The notes: generated by a model not told the origin, from the sequence alone. A stretch of 64,000 nucleotides of DNA from Lachnospiraceae bacterium (GCA_017472605.1 JAFUPV010000006.1:62001-126000); one strand, 5' to 3'. Counted from the first letter of the stretch, positions 10,601-19,431 are shown. Made by a program: numbers and translations.

Positions 10601-13600
10601 CGGTTTGATTCAGCCGGATATCAGGTACAGGTTGCTTCGGATGGTGCGTATGCGGGCGGTCTGATTGGCTATCACATGATGCTGGCTGCAGAGGAAAAGG
10701 ATACGGAAACACTTTCCGGTGAGATCCGTCAGCTGATTACAGCGCTGTTAGGGGATGAAGAGCAGGGAATGGCTGCCATGACAGCTTCTGATATGGAGAC
10801 ACTGGAAATGCTGGTCTCTTTTGTGGAGGATGGCATGACAGCAACTGCTTCAGATGCCGTGCTGGCAGTGGAAGGCGGATGGGATGGATTGGATGACGGC
10901 AGCAGTGAAATGCCGGAACTGGATCCGGAACATCCGGATGGGGAGAATTCTGATTCAGAAAAACAGGATGACGAGGTGCTTCTGACGAATCTTCTGGCCG
11001 ATGCGTCTGCAGAGGAATCCGGTAGCAATTCTGTTTCCGGACAGATTTATGTCGGCGGAGTGATTGGTGGCTGCCAGGAAGAGGCTGTGCTGATGATCCG
11101 CCAGGTGAAAAATATGCTTTCTGTTGAAGCAGGGAATGCGGTTTTGGGAAGAGAGTTGGGGGACGGAGATCCCTATCTGTACTCCTATGCAGGAGGAATT
11201 ATTGGAAAGCTGCCGGCAGATGGTATCCTTGTGTCCAGCTGCAATGCGGAAGATATTGTGGTACAGGCGGCAGGAACAATAACTGGCGGTCTGACGGAAG
11301 TAAACAGCGGAATAATCGAACAATGTTTTGTAAATTCTCTCGGCAATGAAACAACCGGTTCCGTTGGCGGTATTGCAGGTATTAATCTTCCTTCTGCAAC
11401 GGTAGAAAACTGCGAACTGACAGGAACGATTACCGGATGGGGCCGCGTGGGAGGAATTGTCTGTGAAAACTATGGTTTCATGGTTGACTGCGGTGTAAAA
11501 ACAGGAAAACTGAATGTAATGGGCGAACGCGAACAGACAGATTCACCGGATGACGCGGCAGTGGTTGATTCGGTGTCAATGAGTTCGGAAACAATGGATC
11601 CTGCAGCGGGAGGCCTTGCTGCATATGCGGCAAGAGGAAGTGTTACTTCATTTACTCAGGATCAGGACTTGACCATTTCCATTGAAGGAGATGGTGTACA
11701 TGTGGGCGGTCTTCTTGGTATTGCAGCCGGAGCTGTTGAGCTTGCAGAAGAATGTGTGCTGACTCTGACAAAGGAAAGCTCGATTGCGGGTGCCTGCGCG
11801 GTTGGAGGAATGATTGGTGTGCTGGATGCGGATCCAGAAAACGGAATCCGCATCAGTGGGCTGCGCAATCTGGCGTCTGTCACTGCAAAGGAGGAATATG
11901 CAGGCGGCATTGCTGCTGTTGTTTCTCTGTCACAGAATGCAAAAACAGAAGTTTCTTCAGAAGCATCCGAAGAAACAACGGTGATTTCTCCAATGATTTT
12001 GCTGGAGGATCTGGTAAATGCAGGAACAATCAGTGCGTCGGGACAGACAGGCGGTCTGATTGCGGCAATTGAGAACACGGGTGGTGTCGATTCGAACAGT
12101 CATGCAGGTGTGCGCCTGGAGCAGTGTGAGAATCATGGCCTGATTCTTTCCGAAAAGGAAGGAAATGCCGCTGGTGTGATTGCATTTGCGTCAGCTGATC
12201 AGCTGGAACTGGTCAACTGTGTGAACACCGGACTGATCCAGGGAAATGAAAACAGTGCCGGTATTGCAGCCGACATGACGCTGGCAAAGCAGTTGATGAT
12301 TGATCACTGCCGCAATTATGGCTATGCTTATCAGGATATGGAAGCGGTATTTTCGGGAATTCTCGGATGTTCGGCAAAAACAGGTGCCGAAATCAACAGC
12401 AGCTATGGGGTATCTGCGCCGATGTATCCGATTACGGATTCGGATGCGGATACCGTCAACTCCTACTGCATAAATACCGAAAAGGAAGATCATCCGTCAT
12501 TTGGCGCAGTAACCATTACCAATTCGCGTCGGCTCTATGGCGGGAAAGCGGTTTTGTTTGCAGACTGGCTGACGGGCGAAAATGACCTTTCTGCGCTGGT
12601 TGACAAAGAAGCTGGACATTCAGAGAATGCAGCTGTTTATCCGGCGAATGAGGAAGAAATCTGGTCTGATTATATCTTTCTGCTGAATCAGCCCATTGAC
12701 CTGCAGGAAATTGCGGTTTTCTGGTATCGGGAGGATTCGAATCAGGCGATAACTGATTATGTAATTGAATACAGCACGCTTTCTGATCCGGGATTTACCG
12801 GCTGGATTCCGCTGTTTCTGGCAGAGGAAACGGATGACCGCAGAATTGGAGAGCAGGGAGAAGAAATCTTTTCTCTGGAAGAGCCTGTCGAGCATGTTCT
12901 GGCAGTACGTGTAAAGATCAGAGGAATGAAAACCGTTCATGGAGTGGATGAAATCTGTTTCCGTGGATATCTGAATGAATGTGCATATGACAGTTCTCTG
13001 GAACAGAATCTGATTCAGTGGGAAGCGGATGAGGAAGCCGTTGACATTGGCGGATTCTGTTATCCGGCACAGATGCCTGCAGAAATGTCGGCAGAAGTGA
13101 ATGGAAAAGGAATTCTGCTGAATCCGGTTTATGATGCGGAGCAATCCATGTACCAGCTGCGTGACCGCTGGGATCGTCTTGTCATTGACCAGCTGCCTCT
13201 TGATCCGGGCAAAGAAGAATATGCGGATTCGCTGGACAACCGTCTGCTTATCAGCGGAAGCGAAGCAGATAACAGCCGTTACCAGCTGTACCTCATGGAT
13301 GACCCATGGCTGATTCCGGTGGAAGCGGAAGAGACAGCTGAACTGGAAGCACCGACAGATCCGGTGATCACAGACTGTGGTTCCTGGTTCCTTGTAAGCT
13401 GGACACCGGCTGATCAGGTGACTGAATATGAGGTTGTGATCACGCTCTATGATGAGGCAGGAGAGGTGATTGGAACAGAACCGCCGGTACGGACAAAACA
13501 GACATGGATACCGGTGATCCGGAATCAGGATGGAACGGAGCCATTTGTTTCATTCCAGGCAGAGATTTACAGCGTGAGGGATGAGGAATTGTCGGCATTC

Positions 13601-16600
13601 GGTGTTCAGACAGAGCGTTATCAGGCTGCAGTGCAGCTTCCGGAGCCGGTGATTCACGTGAATTACGACGGTGAGACCGGGGAAGACGGCGATCTGAATC
13701 TGGATGAGTTCCATATCACCTGGGATCAGCCGGAATATCTGGAACCGGATTCTAAGGAGGCTTATCTGGATGCCAGATATTCCTGGCAGATCAGCGGAAT
13801 CTATGAAGACGGAACGGAAGAAATGATTGCGGAAATGGAGGATTCGGATGCCAGAGAGCTGCTGCTTGATGCAGAGGACTGGGAATACGAATTCATCCGT
13901 GTCCGGATCGAACGGATTAACAACAAAAATGGCGGCGCATATGGACTGTCTGCGGTGAGCGAACCGGAACTGTATCACCGGAAGCTGTATCTGAGCAGAA
14001 CGGCAGCACCGCAGATCAGACTGGCTGATGGAGCAGAAGGAACACCTCTGCGCTATCACCATGTATATGAAATCAGCTGGGATGCAGTTCCTGCCGCACA
14101 GCGAACGGAAGTGGATCATTACCAGATTACTGTCTGCAGACCGGGTCAGACAGAGGATGCGATTCCGCCGGAAACAGAAATGGAATCGGCAGCAGACCAG
14201 GAAACGGAGTCTGGTTCGGATGCCTCCGGTGAGTCGGAGAATGAGGAAACGGAAGGTAATCTGGGGGAGGATGCGGAGCCTGCAGCTGACGCTGTCTTTG
14301 AGATTTCCGCGACCGGAGAAGACAGACAGACGGCGCAGATTGATCTGAATTCGTTTGCATTCGGTGAAACAGTAACAATATCTGTTCAGGCGATTGCAAA
14401 GCAGGAGTCAGAGCGGTATCGTGATGCAAGAACCGGTGAGAGTACAGAACTGATTCTTCCGGCAATCCCTTATCCTCCGGAAATGAATGGCCATCTGTCT
14501 CTCGGACCGGTAAAGGCGGAAGCGACAGATTCGTTGACTGTCGAAGAATTTGAGCAATACGGATTCCGGTTAACAATGACTGATCCGAACGAATCAATGT
14601 TTACTCAGAATACCGGTCATTATGAAACAATCCTTCAGCTGTATGATTCTGTTAATGGAACATTGTTGTATGAAATTTCGGATACGCATCAATCAGGAAC
14701 TGCGGATCCGTCCGGAGCAATTCATTCGGATACGAATGTTCTGGCAATGTCCGGCAATCTGGCTGAAAGCAGTCTGGAGATTCAGGGGATTTCTGCAGAT
14801 TATGCCGGTACCTGGCTGAAAGTGATCCTGCGGTCTGTAACAGAAAAGGGAACGTCTGTCTGGACAGATGACTATGCAGGTGATTCCAATCTCTCTGCTG
14901 TTACCGCAGAGAAATGGTATCAGCTTCCGGCAGTTCGGATCGATCTTCCGGAAATAACGGAAACGGAAGAGGAAGTTGTTTATTCGCCATGGTATCATGG
15001 AGAGGAAGACACCAGTGAAGAACGGCAGCAGACGGTGCTGCAGAACAGCTATGTGTTTGGTGAGACCGAATATGCGGACGGCTATGTGATTTTTCTTGTG
15101 AGAAAAGCAGGCCTGACGGATATGGGAACCAGATCATGGGATTGTGATTGGTACAGTACCAGTTCCGATACCGTTGTGATACACAGAGATGGCACGGATC
15201 TGGATGGAATGCCGCTGTATCAGGTTGATTTTCAGTCCTCGGATCCACTGACAGCAGACGGAACTTCTTCTGATCTGTGGACATCGGATCAGGAACGTTG
15301 GCTGACACATCTGGTGCCGGAAATTACAGAATCGGAGGATGAGACAGAAACGACTCTCCTTTATCAGCTTCCGGGCCCGATTGAAATAAAAGAAACAGAG
15401 GAAACGGAAGAGGCAGGATGTCTGCTGGTATCTTCCTGGCTGAAGATCATTTGCACAAAGGAAACGGAAGCGGACGGAAGCGTCACATGGAAAACAGAGT
15501 TTGCGATAACTGTACCGGATAACGATCAGCAGGAATCCCTCATTTTCGATGAAAAGACAGAAATACGCAGTCTGCAGTTGGTTCAGATCTGTGCATATGA
15601 AAAAGCATTTGATAAAACGGAACAGGAAGCCAGCGGACTTCCCTATCGTGACTCCAGGATCTATTCCTGGTACCGGGCAGAGGAGAATGGGCAGAATACG
15701 GTGAAAACGGTGATTCTGGATGAATCGGATGAAAAGCCGGTTATGGAATACGTTCCGCTGGAAAATTCCGATGAGAATCTGATTGCCTATGAACTTTCAC
15801 CATACGGGGATGCAGTTTATGAAATGCACCTGCTGATCCGTGATGCGCAGGGAAACCTTGTTGCAGAAGAGATTCGCAGCGTTTCCTGGAAAATGGAAGA
15901 ACAGAAACGGACTTCGATGATTTATCTGCCGGATCTGGCAGACTGCAGCGAAGCTCTGGTAATCAGCCCAATCGGATATTCTGCATATGCGCAGAACTGC
16001 TGCGATCCGCAGCAGCCGGTGAATGTCACAGTGAGACTGCGCACCGTCGATGAGGTGACAGGTCTTTCCAGGTGGAGTGAGGAACTTGCGCTGTGGAATT
16101 ATGTTGAAAATCAGTGGATGCCAACCGGACAGGGCTCACTTCCGGAATTGAAACTGGATGATTTGACGAGAAATCAGTATCGTCTGGAAGCAGCTGCGAT
16201 TGAAGTAACCGTTGAAAAGACCATTCATGAAACAGATGATGAGGAATCACCGGAGGAAACTGCTCCATCAGATACAGCGGCGGATGGAGAAACGGAAACC
16301 GTGCCGGAGCAGGAAACTACGCCGGGACAGGAAACTGTGTCGGGACAGACTGACGCGTCGGATACCGCATCCGGAACGACATCAGAAACCGGTTCGGCAG
16401 ACGAAACAACTGGCGAATCCGATTCACAGACTACAATTGTTCTCAATGCGTCGGAATCGGTAATCAGCTGGGAGTGGCTGGAAACCGAAGCGAAAGTGCA
16501 GGCGTTCCAGATCAGCGTTCATCCATCAGGAGCTGCCGCTGAAGATGTGATTCTTCTCGATATCCCAACACAGCTTGAAGATGAAAATCCTCAGGAGCAG

Positions 16601-17821
16601 TCACCATACATGCTGTTCACGAAAGAATTCGGAGAGGAAATGCCGGAAGAAGGAACTTCGGAGGAAGAAACCACAGAGGAGAAGACCACAGAGGAGGAAA
16701 CCTCGGAGGAAGAAACCACAGAGGATGAAACCTTGGAGGAAGAGACTTCGGAGGAGGAAACCACAGTAGAGGAAACCTCGGAGGAAGAGACTACGGAGGA
16801 AGAAACCACAGAAGAGGAAACCTCGGAGGAAGAGACTACGGAGGAAGAAACCACAGAAGAGGAAACCTCGGAGGAAGAGACTACGATAGAGGAAACTTCG
16901 AAGGAGGAGACCACAGAGGAAGAATCTTCTGAGGAAGTAACCACAGTAGAGGAAACTTCAGAGGAAGAAGTCACAGAAGCGGAAACCTCTGCAGAGGAAA
17001 CAACAGCGGAGTCGGCCACAGCCGAACCGGCAACCACAGCCGAGCCGGCAACCACAGCTGAGCCAGAAACCACAGCCGAATCGGCAACAACAGTTGCACC
17101 GGCAACCACAGCCGAGCCAGAAACCACAGCCGAATCGGCAACAACAGTTGCACCAGCAACCACAGCCGAACCGGCAACCACAGCCGAATCGGCAACCACA
17201 GCTGAGCCGGCAACCACAGCCGAATCGGCAACAACAGTTGCACCGGCAACCACAGCTGAACAGGCAACCACAGCTGAGCCGGCAACCACAGCCGAATCGG
17301 CAACCACAGCTGAGCCGGCAACCACAGTTGCACCAGCAACCACAGTCGCGCCAGTAACCACAGCCGAGCCGGCAACCACAGTCGCTCCAGCAACCACAGC
17401 TGAGCTGACAACAGCCGCTGAACCGTCATCAACACTGGAGCCGATAACGGCACCGGAACCGCTGACAGCGGAAGAACCAGCAGCAGAGGAAACGGCGGGG
17501 ACGGTTTCAGCCAGCGTGAAACCGGTTGTATTCTATCTGAGAATGCAGGCTCTGATCGCGGAGGAGCCGGATTACCGATATTCCCTGACCTGCATGCTGG
17601 AAGTGGAAGCGTTCACCAACGAGGATGGTATTGACGGCTATCGATTCCGGCTTCATATACCCAATGTTACATGGACCGATGAGTCGGAGGATGCAGAGCA
17701 TCTTCAGCCGGTCATGCTGGTTGATGAGGTGAAAATAACAAAGATTGCATCGGAGCTGGTTCGCGACACGGTTTATAAGGATGTAGTGTATACGGTTGAT
17801 TTCACAGAAACACAGGAATAG
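7634..17821 (+). CDS. Giant modular prepilin, putative pilus-borne adhesin
   Basis: This 3395-residue protein starts with a genuine prepilin signal: basic leader, cleavage site GG|FTLTE at 20/21, Glu at mature position 5, hydrophobic helix to about 45. A pilin-like region to about 240 follows, then Ig/fibronectin-like segments (about 250-470). A long array of GLUG-like units with recurring VGGIAG/VGGIVG-type motifs spans about 665-1600. A discoidin-like segment lies near 1675-1785, and several more fibronectin-like modules run from about 1900 to 2860. A Thr/Glu-rich repeat covers about 3000-3125 and a Thr/Ala/Glu/Pro repeat about 3126-3260. A unique 100-residue C-terminal domain closes the protein. 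No LPXTG motif is present, so anchoring must be through the pilin helix. The ATG at 7634 has an AGAGGTG site six bases upstream. An adhesin or tip role is inferred; domain borders are approximate. Confidence 0.85.
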   Translation: MIKECFIQCRRRLGTIRTGGFTLTELMAVLAILSVLLTVSVGGIAAYQKWAGFRRQNEYAQTLFTAAQSGLTRYSVSGQNKELQNIVSKEQTSAGGALYEDGRWKIAQNLRSDYSGTEQAITAEMIWNISAGQFDAYYRYGAIYYLIGTPADYQNYRNKTAGDAHQALYDLFEHYLYDKSILASGVIAVEFDPAEGLVYSAFYSDSVSSFTYTGGSEKGRSFNLSDRTYSVREQYQVGYYGVDTLSRSTSSLPMPVVSSVSLNNGETLNLTWSLSKEEQALMELTYVVTLFDSLTGDAVLGITVNRSRIEGGLGYYRLPVLNEEESEDDVQLIFCDVVRYTDQGAVSLGEYPFLGYVGTDDDQHAEITLVLDAVDLAATEQAYQRYRESLREDGSFAASVSFLDQSESNDISCTLSLHRFGLEAYGVEEIYCSVQGYAVNYKLTAARQSNQENMYFGSEKNLSGADSGEETSSENQSQAVYSIENARHLNNIRYAELMKDESLKTNIILFDEKELRPSAYEITDSFAWGYPVGEQSELTSGEQSALASEEQSALASEEQSWSSSSILYQKCVFRNGSPVLEEEDGSLAAFPSISYLRASSSLYSVETEDGKTETIDYLIINDEGNDGCILANAAESSEESSLTGAALIIDNEGVIKNLKLDHVQVEGYSRVAAFCANNKGTLYNLETVGGTISGVEFVGGVFASHNDPFAAAAADYRDLVNCADVSGVIYVGGISGQLVSGMSFSFSDDVWTESTGAILMENCRNYGVVSAVIPDSKEELSEELEPAYFGGIVGEAWNQTEDADALIIRDCESSPDYEEILEEAQDVDYLCRGNYVGGIAGSLEGAKLVNCSIGQSVSQSALNELLLNETDDTALWVFGENFVGGIAGYNNGTILYEEETCCTIHVKGMDLVGGIVGYNDVNGVVDGVRIADSSISGRNLVGGFYGLNASAGLFASALFEGSNLSVSGTHMTGGVIGGNVVPSDEDLTVRFDSAGYQVQVASDGAYAGGLIGYHMMLAAEEKDTETLSGEIRQLITALLGDEEQGMAAMTASDMETLEMLVSFVEDGMTATASDAVLAVEGGWDGLDDGSSEMPELDPEHPDGENSDSEKQDDEVLLTNLLADASAEESGSNSVSGQIYVGGVIGGCQEEAVLMIRQVKNMLSVEAGNAVLGRELGDGDPYLYSYAGGIIGKLPADGILVSSCNAEDIVVQAAGTITGGLTEVNSGIIEQCFVNSLGNETTGSVGGIAGINLPSATVENCELTGTITGWGRVGGIVCENYGFMVDCGVKTGKLNVMGEREQTDSPDDAAVVDSVSMSSETMDPAAGGLAAYAARGSVTSFTQDQDLTISIEGDGVHVGGLLGIAAGAVELAEECVLTLTKESSIAGACAVGGMIGVLDADPENGIRISGLRNLASVTAKEEYAGGIAAVVSLSQNAKTEVSSEASEETTVISPMILLEDLVNAGTISASGQTGGLIAAIENTGGVDSNSHAGVRLEQCENHGLILSEKEGNAAGVIAFASADQLELVNCVNTGLIQGNENSAGIAADMTLAKQLMIDHCRNYGYAYQDMEAVFSGILGCSAKTGAEINSSYGVSAPMYPITDSDADTVNSYCINTEKEDHPSFGAVTITNSRRLYGGKAVLFADWLTGENDLSALVDKEAGHSENAAVYPANEEEIWSDYIFLLNQPIDLQEIAVFWYREDSNQAITDYVIEYSTLSDPGFTGWIPLFLAEETDDRRIGEQGEEIFSLEEPVEHVLAVRVKIRGMKTVHGVDEICFRGYLNECAYDSSLEQNLIQWEADEEAVDIGGFCYPAQMPAEMSAEVNGKGILLNPVYDAEQSMYQLRDRWDRLVIDQLPLDPGKEEYADSLDNRLLISGSEADNSRYQLYLMDDPWLIPVEAEETAELEAPTDPVITDCGSWFLVSWTPADQVTEYEVVITLYDEAGEVIGTEPPVRTKQTWIPVIRNQDGTEPFVSFQAEIYSVRDEELSAFGVQTERYQAAVQLPEPVIHVNYDGETGEDGDLNLDEFHITWDQPEYLEPDSKEAYLDARYSWQISGIYEDGTEEMIAEMEDSDARELLLDAEDWEYEFIRVRIERINNKNGGAYGLSAVSEPELYHRKLYLSRTAAPQIRLADGAEGTPLRYHHVYEISWDAVPAAQRTEVDHYQITVCRPGQTEDAIPPETEMESAADQETESGSDASGESENEETEGNLGEDAEPAADAVFEISATGEDRQTAQIDLNSFAFGETVTISVQAIAKQESERYRDARTGESTELILPAIPYPPEMNGHLSLGPVKAEATDSLTVEEFEQYGFRLTMTDPNESMFTQNTGHYETILQLYDSVNGTLLYEISDTHQSGTADPSGAIHSDTNVLAMSGNLAESSLEIQGISADYAGTWLKVILRSVTEKGTSVWTDDYAGDSNLSAVTAEKWYQLPAVRIDLPEITETEEEVVYSPWYHGEEDTSEERQQTVLQNSYVFGETEYADGYVIFLVRKAGLTDMGTRSWDCDWYSTSSDTVVIHRDGTDLDGMPLYQVDFQSSDPLTADGTSSDLWTSDQERWLTHLVPEITESEDETETTLLYQLPGPIEIKETEETEEAGCLLVSSWLKIICTKETEADGSVTWKTEFAITVPDNDQQESLIFDEKTEIRSLQLVQICAYEKAFDKTEQEASGLPYRDSRIYSWYRAEENGQNTVKTVILDESDEKPVMEYVPLENSDENLIAYELSPYGDAVYEMHLLIRDAQGNLVAEEIRSVSWKMEEQKRTSMIYLPDLADCSEALVISPIGYSAYAQNCCDPQQPVNVTVRLRTVDEVTGLSRWSEELALWNYVENQWMPTGQGSLPELKLDDLTRNQYRLEAAAIEVTVEKTIHETDDEESPEETAPSDTAADGETETVPEQETTPGQETVSGQTDASDTASGTTSETGSADETTGESDSQTTIVLNASESVISWEWLETEAKVQAFQISVHPSGAAAEDVILLDIPTQLEDENPQEQSPYMLFTKEFGEEMPEEGTSEEETTEEKTTEEETSEEETTEDETLEEETSEEETTVEETSEEETTEEETTEEETSEEETTEEETTEEETSEEETTIEETSKEETTEEESSEEVTTVEETSEEEVTEAETSAEETTAESATAEPATTAEPATTAEPETTAESATTVAPATTAEPETTAESATTVAPATTAEPATTAESATTAEPATTAESATTVAPATTAEQATTAEPATTAESATTAEPATTVAPATTVAPVTTAEPATTVAPATTAELTTAAEPSSTLEPITAPEPLTAEEPAAEETAGTVSASVKPVVFYLRMQALIAEEPDYRYSLTCMLEVEAFTNEDGIDGYRFRLHIPNVTWTDESEDAEHLQPVMLVDEVKITKIASELVRDTVYKDVVYTVDFTETQE
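9233..9310 (+). repeat. 24-bp tandem repeat inside the giant prepilin gene
   Basis: Three 24-bp units beginning GAGCAGAGTG plus a six-base remnant, the last two full units identical, encode an eight-residue EQSALASE-like repeat. In-frame, so copy-number change would only lengthen or shorten the protein. Confidence 0.85.
16633..17007 (+). repeat. Thr/Glu/Ser-rich coding repeat
   Basis: About 125 codons of TSEEETTEEE-type sequence. It includes a perfect 45-bp tandem unit present 2.6 times at 16769-16885 (unit starts at 16769, 16814 and 16859). All units are multiples of three bases, so slippage keeps the frame. Probably an extended, negatively charged stalk or linker. Confidence 0.85.
17011..17410 (+). 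repeat. Thr/Ala/Glu/Pro-rich coding repeat (18-bp unit)
   Basis: About 22 degenerate copies of an 18-bp unit encoding TTAEPA, TTAESA or TTVAPA hexapeptides. Longer blocks of several units are also duplicated. The composition resembles mucin-like or wall-spanning stalks and offers many possible O-glycosylation sites; that use is speculative. Confidence 0.85.
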
Positions 17822-17843
17822 GAAAAAGAGAGGAGGTGCAGCT

Positions 17844-18449
17844 ATGGAACAGATGAAAAAAAATCAAAAGGGAATGGCAATGATCATTGTTGTCTGCATC
17901 ATGGCAGTACTGATGGCTTTGTCACTGGCTCTGCTGGCTGCGTCTTCTCTTCTGATCGGAAATGCGCAGAATACGGCGGATGAAGAACAGGTTCGCAGCT
18001 TTACTGTATCTGTCAACCGAAGGATTGAGGAAGAGCTGACCGGTACGGCAGATGAGATTCGTCGGAACGGATCACCGGCAATCCGAAGCTGGATCAATGA
18101 AAAAATGTCCGGCGGGATGTGGACGGAATATGATCCGGCTCTGGAATCGTCCGCGCAGACATCAGCAATTCAACAATTGTCCATGGAGCAGACAGAGGCA
18201 GTTGGAGAAGGAAAACTGATCCGTTCCTGCGAGCTGAAGCTGTTCTGGGAATGCCTGGAAGAACGAAAAGTCGAAGAAAAACTGGCTGACGGAACGGTTT
18301 TCGAAGGAATCGAGTCAGAACTGCAGCTGACGGCAGAGATTACCTGTACAACAAGAAGTGGGAACCGCTATACAGCGGCAACAATTTTCGGCTGTAAAAA
18401 GCGGAGTGACGAGGATGAGTATTACTGGTATATCAGTGGAAGGGAGTAA
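17844..18449 (+). CDS. PilX-like minor pilin, no Glu5
   Basis: This 201-residue protein has a basic leader ending KNQKG, then a hydrophobic helix (about residues 11-34: MAMIIVVCIMAVLMALSLAL), then a soluble domain. This is the pattern of PilX N-terminal/GspK-like minor pilins. The Glu usually found at mature position 5 is absent, as in pseudopilins that sit at the filament tip. The ATG at 17844 has an excellent AGGAGGTG site; the frame opens further upstream but inside the giant gene. It lies 22 bp after the giant gene and 2 bp before the next pilin-like gene. Function is inferred from architecture and context. Confidence 0.72.
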   Translation: MEQMKKNQKGMAMIIVVCIMAVLMALSLALLAASSLLIGNAQNTADEEQVRSFTVSVNRRIEEELTGTADEIRRNGSPAIRSWINEKMSGGMWTEYDPALESSAQTSAIQQLSMEQTEAVGEGKLIRSCELKLFWECLEERKVEEKLADGTVFEGIESELQLTAEITCTTRSGNRYTAATIFGCKKRSDEDEYYWYISGRE

Positions 18450-18451
18450 GG

Positions 18452-18769
18452 GTGAAACGAATTATAAAGAATTCCAGAGGAACCAGTCTGGTAAGTGTTA
18501 TGATCGCCTTTCTGGTTCTGATGATCATCATGACCATCTTTCTTCAGGCTGTCAGACTCTCAGGCAACATGGTGATCCGTGCAACTCAGATTCGGGAATC
18601 CGCCCAGACGCTTGCCCAGGGCTATTATACCGATCAGCAGGCCGCCGCAGCTGTCAGTGAAACTCCGGCTGTTTTTTACCAGGGAGCAGGGGAGTGTTTT
18701 CGCATGGAAATTACATTGAAGTGCTATACCGATCCGGTCCATGGGGGACAATACTATTTCTTTGACTGA
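18452..18769 (+). CDS. Small pilin-like protein with degenerate class III signal
   Basis: This 105-residue protein starts at GTG with an AGGGAGTAAGG site overlapping the previous stop. The N-terminus NSRG|TSLVSVMIAFLVL looks like a prepilin cleavage site followed by a hydrophobic helix, but Ser replaces Glu at mature position 5. The remainder is only about 70 residues. It is likely a minor pilin (GspI/PilV-like) of a tip complex with its neighbours. I do not recognise a closer family. Confidence 0.68.
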   Translation: MKRIIKNSRGTSLVSVMIAFLVLMIIMTIFLQAVRLSGNMVIRATQIRESAQTLAQGYYTDQQAAAAVSETPAVFYQGAGECFRMEITLKCYTDPVHGGQYYFFD

Positions 18770-18779
18770 GAGGGATGCT

Positions 18780-19364
18780 ATGAAACGGATAAAAAACAGG
18801 CGGGGAACCACGTTAGTTGAACTGATGGTAACGCTTGCGCTGATCGGAATCTTTCTGGTTGTTTCCGCGGCAGCCGTAACAAACGGTCTTCGGGTGTTTG
18901 TCCAGGTAAAAACGACAGCCAACGCAATTGTCGTCAGTGATACGATTCTTGATAAAATTTCCGGTGAGCTGACAGCAGCCAGAAAACGGGCAGCAGTCAG
19001 TGAATCACAGGATGCAGTTGCTTTTTACACGAGAACAGGAAGTCTGGTCTCCATCCGGGCAAAAGACGGAAGGATGAACATGCACTATTATCCGGTTACC
19101 GGCAGCAATGGAAACGGAGCCGTTGTGTACGAGGCGGCGGACTGGCAGTTTGACCAGAAAATGTATCAGGGACTGACACTGGAATCCCTTCGGTTTGCTG
19201 TACAGTCAGGAAGCTCATCCAATGTGATCCAGGTTGCAATCCAGCTGAGAAAAGGTGATTTTGTATACACAGACAGCCGATGGGTGGAATGTACCGATCC
19301 GGACATGAAAGCAATTGCAGTCGTTCCGTCAATCACAGATGATCCGAATTCCGTGTTTCCCTGA
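18780..19364 (+). CDS. Minor prepilin (GspJ/PilW-like)
   Basis: This 194-residue protein has a canonical prepilin signal: RRG|TTLVELMVTLALIGI, with Glu at mature position 5 and a hydrophobic helix to about residue 33. The globular domain that follows has beta-rich stretches such as DAVAFYTRTGSLVSI. The ATG at 18780 was chosen because a GAGGGATG site precedes it and the leader then has normal length; 13 upstream codons overlap the previous gene. It is the last gene of the pilus operon and is followed by an intrinsic terminator. Confidence 0.8.
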   Translation: MKRIKNRRGTTLVELMVTLALIGIFLVVSAAAVTNGLRVFVQVKTTANAIVVSDTILDKISGELTAARKRAAVSESQDAVAFYTRTGSLVSIRAKDGRMNMHYYPVTGSNGNGAVVYEAADWQFDQKMYQGLTLESLRFAVQSGSSSNVIQVAIQLRKGDFVYTDSRWVECTDPDMKAIAVVPSITDDPNSVFP

Positions 19365-19431
19365 TGGAAAGCAGGTTTCACATGAGAGAGGCTCATGCGG
19401 ACAGAATATAGTAAAAACAAAATTGGAGGAA

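Noticed and set aside
14028-14348. Arg/Lys-rich 106-codon plus-strand frame within the giant gene
   Set aside because: Out-of-frame shadow of the fibronectin-like region; no start signal.
16591-17397. 268-codon minus-strand frame full of Val/Ala/Ser repeats, opposite the Thr/Glu and Thr/Ala repeats
   Set aside because: It is the complement of the repeat in the giant prepilin gene. It has no ribosome binding site, and its repetitive sequence simply mirrors the sense repeat.
17011-17410. CRISPR-like array
   Set aside because: Units are 18 bp, degenerate, without unique spacers and stay in the coding frame; no cas genes nearby.
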